Shown here in pieces: positions 54,801 to 62,271 of a DNA stretch of 64,000 nucleotides. The notes beneath the pieces were generated by a model, which saw nothing but the letters and a program-made list of their open reading frames with translations, was not told where the DNA came from and made no database searches. Within the stretch, counting starts at the first letter, position 1; the number at the start of each line of letters is the position of its first letter. The position numbers were made by a program, and so were the translations under genes. The stretch is from FEN-1350 sp964386005 (GTDB taxonomy: Bacteria; Planctomycetota; Phycisphaerae; Sedimentisphaerales; Anaerohalosphaeraceae), in assembly GCA_964386005.1 (NCBI GenBank), contig CAYLSB010000012.1:1-64000 (forward strand), written 5' to 3'.

Positions 54801-54931
54801 TTGGCGGGATTCTGATTTCCGGAATATTAACGGTTATCGCAATGCCGATTCTCTATGATCTGTTCACCCGACGGGGTCAATGTGATCAGGCCACGACTGC
54901 GTCGACAAACGAAATCGAACCGACTCCGTAA
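51818..54931 (+). CDS. RND-family efflux permease with altered proton-relay residues
   Basis: A 1037-residue protein with the RND layout: a first helix (IRRPVAMSCFLIGLSILGF), two large periplasmic loops and twelve membrane helices in two similar halves. At the AcrB Asp-Asp position in helix 4 it has T399-N400 (GVLVTNSIVVMEAI), and at the AcrB Lys position in helix 10 it has N928 (GIVVNNAILITD). The Asn in helix 10 is common in some RND groups; losing both helix-4 Asp is unusual and leaves the coupling ion unclear. GGAGGG precedes the ATG. Substrates are unknown, probably lipophilic compounds. Confidence 0.92.
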   Translation: MILSDFSIRRPVAMSCFLIGLSILGFNAYRKMGLELMPRMNVPFITIVTIYPGASPEQIETDIAKRIEDKIVTIDGLKHVNSACMENVCQTFLEFHLDVDVDIAATDVREKLDMIRADLPEDAEDPVIMKFDLNSKPVVYLALGGDVPLDEMYDYANNTLRDRLTVIGGVADVELIGGAEREVHIKLNRDQLGERGLSSTDVVRAVQQNIRIIPSGRVRQQGTEYTVKFDADFSSISEMNGLEVANDHGSRCYLRDIGRVEMTTEEVRQKAYIDGKPCISIRVVKKAEANAVEVVRRVRTAMDTIRGQLPGGMDLTWIYDDGRYIEATVTSAWSDIRQGVILTAVILFLFLYNVRATLVIFVTMPLTIIIGLFLMQMCGYTLNTSTLLSIGMSIGVLVTNSIVVMEAIVKRLNETGDPKKAAHLGAKESVIAVIGSAGTNIVVLFPLAMMGSMIGKFLGPLAWTMVLMTVVSLFISFTLTPLLCSLILKPTHPYARGILPWMERSWNGMFRRVCAGLRTILEFNERNRWAAILVILGTITLFVFSMSLASKVGFGFFSNSDSGQILIKLEYPTRYDLDNTAGRVRDIESRLRDLPELKHILSTIGKVEGIIGQSSEGVYLAQILLRFSDRDERTLTMDEIMNEVRLRVHNLPECIATVAMPDFIGGQGYDIEMSISGDNLTTLDRIALTGQSLISDLKGFKDSDTTVRIGKPEIRVTPRRPVLADLGIPAAAIGLALRGNLEGLDAGTFKMGARNYDIVVEMEERSGKDQVEQFLFPGLPGKPMLLSGLGNIEQRLAPVQITRMDKQRISKLLANIESSLPLGMAVDQLSKSIDQKADLPPGYDYKFLGAYEVMAEAQAAFGEAGILAILLVYLMLSALLESFGKPWLILVTVPLALIGVMWALYLTGYSLSMFVLMSLIMMTGIVVNNAILITDQANVFVMEGRPRHKAMIDATVEEFRPIVMITLAAILGMGPLATGKGIGAELRNDVGVASIGGILISGILTVIAMPILYDLFTRRGQCDQATTASTNEIEPTP

Positions 54932-54935
54932 GCCG

Positions 54936-55628
54936 TTACACCGTTAACTCCAGCGGCGTCAGCGGAAGTTCGGTCTGGCACATTTGGCAATGGCAAACAC
55001 CAACCCGGTGCAAATGAGAATACCCCAGAAGGGCACGGGTTTCGGCCAGGATGGCCCCTTTGGCTTCGATTTGGCGAAGGGCGACTTCGGCCGCACCACG
55101 GTCGTGGTAACCGATGGCGTCGATCAGGATGGTGACAAATTTGCGCCGGGCAAGTAGCCCCAGAGCCGTGGCCTTGATGGCTCCATCGGCCGTGGCGCCG
55201 AAGAGAATAAATTCGGTGGCTTTCAGTTCGCTGAGAACCCGGTCGGCCCGGGGTTCATCGAAGGGATCGATACACCGTTTGGCGACAATCACCTGGTCGT
55301 ATTCCCGAAGAAGATCCCGGGGAAGATCGGTACAGCCGTCGGCCGGGTAGAAGATATGCCGGTTGCGAATCGTATAATGAATCTTGCGATGACCTTCCGT
55401 GCCGTCCACACAAGCGCATGAATGGACATCCCCCACCGGACTGTTGCGCACCGTAGAGATCATCCGAACATTTCTCAGGCGTGACCAGGCAACCACGCGT
55501 CGGATGTTGGCTAAAATCCGGCGGTGGTTCTGCACGCATTCCTTGCCGGTCGCCACGAACAGATCCTTCTGCGTATCGATATCGATCAAGATTCGCTTGC
55601 GTCGAAGAGTAATAATCGGCCTAATCAT
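54936..55628 (-). CDS. Isochorismatase-fold protein lacking the catalytic cysteine
   Basis: The 230-residue protein has the cysteine-hydrolase fold: ILIDIDTQKDLF with the Asp (D18), VAKRCIDPF with the Lys, and EFILFGATADGAIKATALGLLAR, where the nucleophile Cys is replaced by A150. The family normally hydrolyses amides or vinyl ethers through an Asp-Lys-Cys triad, so this one is probably not active in that way. An added C-terminal tail ends in CHCQMC, perhaps a metal site. It is convergent with the efflux operon only 4 bases away, and is divergent from trmB. Confidence 0.8.
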   Translation of the reverse strand: MIRPIITLRRKRILIDIDTQKDLFVATGKECVQNHRRILANIRRVVAWSRLRNVRMISTVRNSPVGDVHSCACVDGTEGHRKIHYTIRNRHIFYPADGCTDLPRDLLREYDQVIVAKRCIDPFDEPRADRVLSELKATEFILFGATADGAIKATALGLLARRKFVTILIDAIGYHDRGAAEVALRQIEAKGAILAETRALLGYSHLHRVGVCHCQMCQTELPLTPLELTV

Positions 55629-55679
55629 AGTGGCCTCTCTTTTCCTGCTAATAAGTCCGCTGGTTTAGTACGTTCGCCC

Positions 55680-55750
55680 GGATCGATAGTTCTCCGATCT
55701 GAGTATCGATCCAAAGGAGTCTTGACTTTATCTTCAAAAATCTGTAAAAT
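55680..55750 (+). promoter_or_regulatory. Dyad and promoter upstream of trmB
   Basis: GGATCGATA at 55680-55688 and TATCGATCC at 55704-55712 form a 9-bp dyad. Ten bases on come TTGACT (55722-55727) and TAAAAT (55745-55750) with a 17-base spacer. The expected leader of about 150 bases opens with GGTTTGTAAACC and TGCTTTGGAAAAGCA followed by TTTTTG, which looks like an early attenuator hairpin. Confidence 0.5.
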
Positions 55751-55910
55751 GATCGGTTTGTAAACCCTGGATTGCTTTGGAAAAGCATTTTTGATTCATT
55801 GCCGGTCTTCGAAACCAGCGAAGGGTCCACATAAGGGAATCCAAGGCAATATGTTCGCGGACCCGAACGATGCCTTGTATGAGTACCTTTGTATTATTGT
55901 GGCATGAACT

Positions 55911-56627
55911 ATGCAAAAACGTACGCTGAATGATTATCCGGAAATTGGATTAAACCCGGCACAGTTGGGTTTTCCGATCAATTTTAAGGATATTTTTGGA
56001 CGTTCGGGGTGTGTGCATGTTGAAATTGGCTCTGGAAAAGGTGCTTTTTTGCTCTCGCAGGCAAGATTGAATCCGGAAATTAATTATTTGGGGATTGAAT
56101 GGGCACGAAAATACTATCGTTTCTGTATTGATCGTTTAGGCAGATGGGGAGTTTCTAATGTTCGGATGATCCGCGAAGATGCCTCTGTTTTTCTTTCCAA
56201 GTATATTCCCGATTCGTCTGTATGTTGTTTTCATGTCTATTTTCCAGATCCCTGGCCGAAAAAACACCACCATAAACGCAGGTTTTTTTCCCGTCAAAAT
56301 ATCCCTCAGATATATCGATGTCTTGTTCCGGGCGGGGCCGTTCGTTTTGTTACAGATGATCACAAATACTATGCGGATTCCATGATAGAATTCATCGAAT
56401 CCAATTTATTATGGGAAAAAAGGGATTTTATTCCTCTGAGTGGAACAGACAAGGGCGAACTGGTTGGGACAAATTATGAAAAAAAGTATCACAAGGAAGG
56501 TCGCTTCGTTTATGCAATGGAAATTCGAAAGCATTCGGAAAGGATTATAGAACCTATACCCGCTAATCAACTGCTTAATGTTGCGTATCAATCAACCGAT
56601 ATCTATCTCGATCGGTCAATACAATGA
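55911..56627 (+). CDS. trmB: tRNA (guanine-N7-)-methyltransferase
   Basis: The 238-residue protein has the TrmB pattern: VHVEIGSGKGAFLLSQA for SAM, YLGIEWARKYYRFCIDRL, the hallmark VYFPDPWPKKHHHKRRFF, and GGAVRFVTDDHKYY with TNYEKKYHKEGR near the end. It makes m7G46 in the variable loop of tRNAs. Base composition is clearly more AT-rich than in the neighbouring genes, with many AAA, TTT and ATT codons, which may point to a different history. It overlaps the next gene by 4 bases. Confidence 0.93.
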   Translation: MQKRTLNDYPEIGLNPAQLGFPINFKDIFGRSGCVHVEIGSGKGAFLLSQARLNPEINYLGIEWARKYYRFCIDRLGRWGVSNVRMIREDASVFLSKYIPDSSVCCFHVYFPDPWPKKHHHKRRFFSRQNIPQIYRCLVPGGAVRFVTDDHKYYADSMIEFIESNLLWEKRDFIPLSGTDKGELVGTNYEKKYHKEGRFVYAMEIRKHSERIIEPIPANQLLNVAYQSTDIYLDRSIQ

Positions 56628-57826
56628 AGGGATCGAATCGAATGCAATCTGTTCCAAAAGCGCAGACAGGTTTTGTCCAATATCGTGGTTTCGTCTCTTC
56701 CAGCCACGAGAATGAGCATTTTTTTCTTGTGGATGCTCAACCGGGTCAGTCGTTTGAAATGCAGCTCGAAATGGTTGAGAAACAGTATCGGAATGCCTTG
56801 GCGGAGCGGAATCTGCCCGAAGATAGCATTATTTATCGTCGTTTTTTTCTCAGTGATGCGGCCAATCAGCTTGAAATACTGAAACAATCTCCATTGTATT
56901 CCGATCCGTCCAACCGAATTCGTGCGGCCGTTTCTGTCATACAACAACCCCCCGTCAATGGGTCCAAGATTGCTTTGTACGCCTATCATGTCGATTCGAA
57001 AAAAGGCATGGAAAAAATTCCAACAAAAGATCAGTGCCTATTGGTGAAACGCAACGGAACCAGTCAGCTTTGGTTTACCAACCAGATTGAATCCGAAACC
57101 ACCGAAGAATATGCCCGATCCTCCTACCGCCAGACGGATTATCTATTCGGAACATTGATGGATCATCTCAAAACCCACCGGGCAACCCTGAAAGATAATA
57201 CGATCCGTACGTGGATGTATGTCCGAGATGTGGATCGCAATTATAAAGGCATGGTTGATCGGCGCAGGGAACTGTTCACCGAACAGGGCCTGACTCCCCA
57301 GACGCATTTTATTTCCAGCACCGGGATCGAAGGATGCACGGCCAGTCCGCACGCCCTGGTCACAATGGATGCTCTTTCGCTGCTTGGAGTACAATCGCGG
57401 CAGATCCGATTCCTGCATGCCCCGCAGAATCTGTGCAATACCATCCGATACAACGTGACGTTCGAACGGGGAACCATGGTTTCGTATCGGGACCGCGGCC
57501 ATCTGTATATATCCGGCACGGCGAGCATCGACAGAGACGGCCAGGTGGTTCACGAAGGAGATGTGATTCGCCAGGCCGATCGTACGATCGAAAACATCAG
57601 GGCTCTATTGGCCGACGGCGGCGCGCGGCTCGGGGATATGATGTACTGGATTGTATATGTGCGGGACTTCAGCGATGCCGAGACGGTTCGCCGATATTTT
57701 GATTCATTGCCGGATACGATTCCGTATCTGCTGCTTCATGCCCCGGTATGCCGGCCGCAATGGCTCATCGAGATCGAAGGCCAGGCCATTCTTCCCCTGA
57801 ACCAAAAGGATCTTCCGGAATTTTAA
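56624..57826 (+). CDS. YjgF/RidA-fold protein, chorismatase-like
   Basis: The 400-residue protein seems to hold two YjgF-type modules. The N-terminal one (about 1-170) is diverged; the C-terminal one is clearer, with IRTWMYVRDVDRNYKGM, YISGTASID, YWIVYVRDFSDAETVRRYFD and HAPVCRPQWLIEIEGQA carrying R377 and E383. The VCRP-x2-LIEIE ending and the length suggest the chorismatase group (FkbO/XanB2-type), which splits chorismate to benzoate-type products; this is a family-level inference. It overlaps trmB by 4 bases. Its true role and partner are unknown. Confidence 0.7.
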   Translation: MKGSNRMQSVPKAQTGFVQYRGFVSSSHENEHFFLVDAQPGQSFEMQLEMVEKQYRNALAERNLPEDSIIYRRFFLSDAANQLEILKQSPLYSDPSNRIRAAVSVIQQPPVNGSKIALYAYHVDSKKGMEKIPTKDQCLLVKRNGTSQLWFTNQIESETTEEYARSSYRQTDYLFGTLMDHLKTHRATLKDNTIRTWMYVRDVDRNYKGMVDRRRELFTEQGLTPQTHFISSTGIEGCTASPHALVTMDALSLLGVQSRQIRFLHAPQNLCNTIRYNVTFERGTMVSYRDRGHLYISGTASIDRDGQVVHEGDVIRQADRTIENIRALLADGGARLGDMMYWIVYVRDFSDAETVRRYFDSLPDTIPYLLLHAPVCRPQWLIEIEGQAILPLNQKDLPEF

Positions 57827-57833
57827 TTCGATC

Positions 57834-58340
57834 TTATTGGGAATGGGGTATCGGAAAGGACGCCGGATTATTCGGAGTTGAAAAGGCCCCCAGAAACCAG
57901 GCGATCGCCAGGATCAATCCGATGTAGTAGATACCGACCAGGATAGGAATCCATCGATTTTTGCGTCCGAGTTTCCGTCGCAACAAGGTGGGGATGCCGA
58001 ACAGAAGGATCAGGGGAGCGTACCAGAGAGCCAATACGAATGAGATCAGACGGGTGGGGATGGAAACTCCCGGACCGACGATCTGATGGAAGGTTTTTCC
58101 GATGAGTCCGGTTTCGAAACGAAGACGGGGCAGAGGCATATAGCTGGCCAGGGGGTTTATCGGATCATTGGATCCGCAATGTGGACAATAATAGTCTCGG
58201 GGATCGCACTCATTCAGGCAATGTGGACAAACGGGAAAAGCGTCCGGAGCGATTTGCTGATCCTCTTCCGATGGGTCTTCGAGACCTTCCTCCGGGTCGA
58301 TATCCCAATACTCTTCATCCACGAGACAATCTCCCGACAT
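57834..58340 (-). CDS. Zinc-ribbon membrane protein of unknown function
   Basis: The 168-residue frame has an acidic N-terminus, a zinc ribbon CPHCLNECDPRDYYCPHC and three hydrophobic segments (IPTRLISFVLALWYAPLILLFGIP, RWIPILVGIYYIGLILAIAWFLG). The ATG at 58340 is the only normal start, but the same frame stays open upstream to a stop at 58419-58421 and encodes TFDCPFCSDPWKK, a likely second zinc knuckle. No ATG, GTG or TTG is available there, so the real start may be non-standard (ATA at 58409 overlaps the previous stop). It follows the Tat oxidoreductase gene. Confidence 0.65.
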   Translation of the reverse strand: MSGDCLVDEEYWDIDPEEGLEDPSEEDQQIAPDAFPVCPHCLNECDPRDYYCPHCGSNDPINPLASYMPLPRLRFETGLIGKTFHQIVGPGVSIPTRLISFVLALWYAPLILLFGIPTLLRRKLGRKNRWIPILVGIYYIGLILAIAWFLGAFSTPNNPASFPIPHSQ

Positions 58341-58405
58341 CCATCGGATCGGAGTTTTTTTCCACGGATCGGAACAAAAGGGACAATCGAATGTGACTAA
58401 ATCAG

Positions 58406-59755
58406 CTATCCAATGCCCTCAATTCCCCACCCAGCGCGATAGGTTTTGCGAAGATATTTCTCCGCGTCCGGAAGGTTGGGGATCTTCATATTGGCGGCGT
58501 CCCACTTCAGCGTTTTTCCGGCAAAATGAATGCCGACGTTGCCCAACAGCACGGCTTCCGTCATCGGGCCCGAAAAATCGAAGTTGGCCTCGGGCGTGCC
58601 TTTGCCAAGGCAACCATCGACCCACTGCTGATAATGGTCGATCGATTTCACCTTGGGGCGCTGATAGCCCTTGAACTTTTCCAGAGGGTACAGTTGAGGA
58701 CCCGCCCAGTGCGGCAAAACCATCACGCCTTCGTCGCCGATAATGATCGATCCGGCATGAGGTAGTTTGTATTCGGCCGGCATCGGTACCAGTTCCCGCG
58801 GCGGTGTCTTTTCGCCGTTGTACCAATACCCCTTGATGGAAGGCCCGGCGGTATACGGCGTGCCCGGAAACTCGTAGGAAACGATCTGCCAGGCCGGATA
58901 CGTTTCTTTGTTGTAGTTGGACACTTCCGTCTTCACCGACGTTGGCGCCCCAAGCTTCAGGCCTGTGAACACCGGATCAAAGATATGGCAGGCAAAATCG
59001 CCCATTACCCCGCCGCCGAAATCCTGCCAACCCCGCCATTTGGCCGGATGATATGTGTCGGCCTTATACGGCCGCATGGGCGCTACCCCGATCCAGTGAT
59101 CCCAATTCATGCCGGACGGGACCGGATCTTCCCCGGCGGGCCGTTCCGTCGCCGTCGTCCAAACGGCCGAACCGGCCTGCCAACTGTGGAATTGCGATAC
59201 TTTTCCAATACCACCGGATTGGATAATCGCCACCGCCATACGGTAGGCGATATCCGCATGAATTTGAATCCCCATCTGCGTGACCACACCGGCTTGTTTG
59301 GCGGCCCGGGTGAGAATGCGCGCTTCATGGACGGTGTGGGTCAGGGGCTTTTGGCAATAGACATGTTTGCCTTTTTGAATGGCGCTATACGCAATCGGAG
59401 CATGCATGTGATCGGGCGTGGAGACATTAACCGAATCGATCTTGTCGCCTTCTTTGCTCAACAACTCGCGCCAGTCGCGATACGTACGGACCGATTCGAT
59501 TTTGTATTCCGTCTTGAGATGCTCGACGGCCCTGGCCAGGTTGGACGGATCCACATCGCACAACGCGACAATCTCCACGTTGCCACCGGCAAGGATGGAA
59601 TTCAGATCGCCGGATCCCATTCCCCCAACGCCGATACAGGCGTGCTGAAGTTTCCGGGAGGCGGATTGGGCCAGCGAAAGACGCGGCAGAAAAAGCATCG
59701 ATCCGAACGCTGCGGACTGCTGCAAGAAACGACGACGATTCATTGTATTCTTCAT
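58406..59755 (-). CDS. Tat-exported Gfo/Idh/MocA family oxidoreductase
   Basis: The 449-residue protein starts with the Tat signal NRRRFLQQSAAFGSMLFLPRL. The NAD(P) loop is HACIGVGGMGSGDLN, followed by VEIVALCDVDPSN, VSTPDHMHAPIAYSAIQKGKHVYCQKPLTHTVHEAR with the active-site Lys, and the C-terminal half with GGGVMGDFACHIFDPVF. It resembles the planctomycete-type secreted dehydrogenases rather than the one at 26915, which is shorter. Substrate is unknown, probably a sugar. GGAGGTG precedes the ATG. The zinc-ribbon gene follows it directly. Confidence 0.9.
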   Translation of the reverse strand: MKNTMNRRRFLQQSAAFGSMLFLPRLSLAQSASRKLQHACIGVGGMGSGDLNSILAGGNVEIVALCDVDPSNLARAVEHLKTEYKIESVRTYRDWRELLSKEGDKIDSVNVSTPDHMHAPIAYSAIQKGKHVYCQKPLTHTVHEARILTRAAKQAGVVTQMGIQIHADIAYRMAVAIIQSGGIGKVSQFHSWQAGSAVWTTATERPAGEDPVPSGMNWDHWIGVAPMRPYKADTYHPAKWRGWQDFGGGVMGDFACHIFDPVFTGLKLGAPTSVKTEVSNYNKETYPAWQIVSYEFPGTPYTAGPSIKGYWYNGEKTPPRELVPMPAEYKLPHAGSIIIGDEGVMVLPHWAGPQLYPLEKFKGYQRPKVKSIDHYQQWVDGCLGKGTPEANFDFSGPMTEAVLLGNVGIHFAGKTLKWDAANMKIPNLPDAEKYLRKTYRAGWGIEGIG

Positions 59756-59825
59756 CGGTACACCTCCAAAAGGTCTTTGTTATACGTAGAATAATCCGAA
59801 CGCGTCGTTTTGTCAATGGAAACCA

Positions 59826-59853
59826 AAGAAAAAGGGCACGTCGAAACGTGCCC
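59826..59853 (-). terminator. Intrinsic terminator after the membrane protein gene
   Basis: GGGCACGT at 59834-59841 and ACGTGCCC at 59846-59853 form a perfect stem with a CGAA loop. On the minus strand it is followed by TTTTTCTTT. It lies about 30 bases after the stop at 59885. Confidence 0.85.
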
Positions 59854-59884
59854 TGGAAAGTCGATCTCGAGATGCGTCAATTGA

Positions 59885-60772
59885 TTAATGCAGGATTCCG
59901 AGCCGGCGAAGCGTGGCCTGGGACCAGCGCCGACTTCGAATCTGGGCGCTGAAAATCAAGAAAAAGACCAATAGCCACATGCCGCAGAATCGGAGGAAAT
60001 ACAGAATCTGACCGAGGATCGGACCGTCTTTCATTGTTGAACCGCATAACAACTCCGCGGGCAGAAACATCGCTCCGAGTAGAACGCCGGGGAAAAACAT
60101 CTGCCAGGGGACCAACAAGGCCAGAGCAAACAAGGATCGGAAGAATCCGCGGGAAATATGGTTGAGACCTCCGAGCCGTCCGGCCAGGGAAATCTTGATG
60201 CAAACCAGAAGGGTCAGGCAGTACAGCATCATCGCCATCAACACAATGAAATTGCCGATGCGAACGGCCCATATCGCTTGATTACAGCGCGGCAGGTATT
60301 TATTGTATACCCCCAGAGACCATTTGGGTTTGTTACGCGAGGTGTTGGCCGCCGGCCTGGACGGTTGTGTTTCCGCAGTCTCCACGGCTTTCTGCGCCGA
60401 ATCCATGAATTTTTCGGAGGATTCACCGGTGGTGATTGTCGGGAGAGTCCCTTCGGGTTTGGTTTGAATCGCGGTTGTTGCGGTTGGCTCATTGTCCGGA
60501 TTGATCGGCTCGTTGGAAAGCGGAGCATCCGCCGTGGCTATGGGAGCCAGCCGAAGACAACCGCTCGCATCGCAGACCATGGCGCAGCTTTTCATCGGGC
60601 AATCGGTTTGTTCGATGAATCCGAGATAATTCAGCCAGAAGATTCCCTGCAATAACAACAGTCCGATAAGAATAAGGAGAAACAGAAAATTCTTCATCGA
60701 TTTGAATACGCTGATCGCCTCAAGGCAATCGGTGGTATCCACAATATCCGTCTTTTTTTCAAAATCATTCAT
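59885..60772 (-). CDS. Membrane protein of unknown function
   Basis: The 295-residue protein has one helix near the N-terminus (FLFLLILIGLLLLQGIFWLNYLGFI), then a Cys-containing loop (CPMKSCAMVCDASGC) and a long Thr/Pro/Glu-rich linker, then three or four further helices (FIVLMAMMLYCLTLLVCI, SLFALALLVPWQMFFPGVLLGAMFL, GMWLLVFFLIFSA). Loop and linker probably face the periplasm. No family is recognised. ATG 60772 is preferred because GGAG lies 6 bases upstream. It begins downstream of hemL on the same strand and ends in a strong terminator. Confidence 0.75.
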   Translation of the reverse strand: MNDFEKKTDIVDTTDCLEAISVFKSMKNFLFLLILIGLLLLQGIFWLNYLGFIEQTDCPMKSCAMVCDASGCLRLAPIATADAPLSNEPINPDNEPTATTAIQTKPEGTLPTITTGESSEKFMDSAQKAVETAETQPSRPAANTSRNKPKWSLGVYNKYLPRCNQAIWAVRIGNFIVLMAMMLYCLTLLVCIKISLAGRLGGLNHISRGFFRSLFALALLVPWQMFFPGVLLGAMFLPAELLCGSTMKDGPILGQILYFLRFCGMWLLVFFLIFSAQIRSRRWSQATLRRLGILH

Positions 60773-60805
60773 GGGCATCTCCAATCAATAATCAACCACT
60801 GATTA

Positions 60806-62101
60806 TTATCGTCGGATAGCGTCAAGGACGCCATAAACTATTTCAACAGTTTTTTCTATATCCCGGGGACTGTGGGCCAGGGATACGAACATCGCCTCAT
60901 AAGCGCTGGGGGCGATATAAATTCCTTTTCGAAGGAGTCCGGAAAACATTCGTTTGAATAGTCCGATATTCGTTGTTTGCACATCGGCGAAATTGCGTAC
61001 GGGACGGTCCGTATAAAAAACGCTTACAATCGATCCAACCCGATTGATCGTTGCCGGAATTCGGGCTTTTTGGGCCGCATCCTGAATTCCATCCGCCAGC
61101 CGTTTTCCATGATCTTCCAGCGTTTGATAAGTTCCCTCTTCGCGCAGGATATCCAGGGTGGCGATCCCGGCCGCCATAGCCAACGGATTGCCGCTGAGTG
61201 TCCCGGCCTGATAGACCGGACCCAGCGGCGACAGCAAGTCCATGATCGTCGCTTTACCGCCCACCGCCGCGGCGGGAAAGCCCCCGCCGATGATCTTGCC
61301 CAGACATGTCAGATCCGGCGAAATCCCGTACATCTGTTGCGCTCCGCCATAGGCAACCCGAAATCCGGTAATCACCTCGTCGAAAATGAGAACCGTATTA
61401 TGGTAGTCACAGAAAGAACGAATGGATTTCAGATATCCGGTATCCGGTAATACGACGCCCATGTTGGCCGCCACCGGTTCCAGAATGACTCCCGCGACTC
61501 GTCCATGGTTCTCTTCAAAGGCCTGTTCCATCGCGGGTACATCATTGTACGGAACAACGATCGTCTTCTCGGCAAAAGCGTGTGGAACGCCGGCGCTGGA
61601 AGGAGTGGAATGCTCGGCAAGGCCGGATCCCGCGGCAACCAGAAGGCAATCGGAGTGGCCATGATACCCCCCGATCATTTTGATAATATAATCCCGGCCG
61701 GTATGAGCCCTGGCCAGACGAATGGCCGTCATCACCGCTTCCGTGCCGGAGGAGACCATACGGATTTTCTGGATCGACGGGATCGCCTCAATGATTCGTT
61801 CGGCCAGCGCGGTCTCGGCCGGAGTGGGCGCGCCAAATGTGGTACCCTTTTCGGCCGCCGAATGGATGGCGGCGACCACGCGCGGCTCGGCGTGCCCCAG
61901 GATCAATGGACCCCAGGATCCGACGTAGTCGATGTATTCATTACCGTCCATGTCGAAAATTCGGCTGCCCTTGCCGGACGCGATCATGATCGGTTTTTCA
62001 TCCACGCCGCCAAACGCCCGGACGGGAGAATTGACCCCTCCGGGCAGTACACGACAAGCCCGCAACCAGGCCTGATGGGATTTGGTGAATTCATAATCCA
62101 T
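60806..62101 (-). CDS. hemL: Glutamate-1-semialdehyde 2,1-aminomutase
   Basis: The 431-residue class III PLP enzyme has LPGGVNSPVRAFGGV, DYVGSWGPLILGHAEP, MVSSGTEAVMTAIRLARA, GGYHGHSDCLLVAAGSG, LIFDEVITGFRVAYGGAQ and the PLP lysine in CLGKIIGGGFPAAAVGG. It makes 5-aminolevulinate in the C5 route of tetrapyrrole synthesis, so this organism probably starts haem from glutamyl-tRNA. ATG 62101 gives the usual family length; an in-frame GTG at 62110 with AGGAAAGG before it is possible. It stands apart from other haem genes. Confidence 0.95.
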   Translation of the reverse strand: MDYEFTKSHQAWLRACRVLPGGVNSPVRAFGGVDEKPIMIASGKGSRIFDMDGNEYIDYVGSWGPLILGHAEPRVVAAIHSAAEKGTTFGAPTPAETALAERIIEAIPSIQKIRMVSSGTEAVMTAIRLARAHTGRDYIIKMIGGYHGHSDCLLVAAGSGLAEHSTPSSAGVPHAFAEKTIVVPYNDVPAMEQAFEENHGRVAGVILEPVAANMGVVLPDTGYLKSIRSFCDYHNTVLIFDEVITGFRVAYGGAQQMYGISPDLTCLGKIIGGGFPAAAVGGKATIMDLLSPLGPVYQAGTLSGNPLAMAAGIATLDILREEGTYQTLEDHGKRLADGIQDAAQKARIPATINRVGSIVSVFYTDRPVRNFADVQTTNIGLFKRMFSGLLRKGIYIAPSAYEAMFVSLAHSPRDIEKTVEIVYGVLDAIRR

Positions 62102-62271
62102 GATCGGCACACCTTACCTTTCCTGTTGGTACAAATAGTATAATGATTCCTGGAAGTTCGGGAAGCGGAAAAGGACGGATCGGAAATCCCCGACACCCAC
62201 CATGACGAGTTTTTCATTGAAACGAATATCCGTAAATGCTATAGTTCCATCGGTGAAAAGGAAATTCGTTT

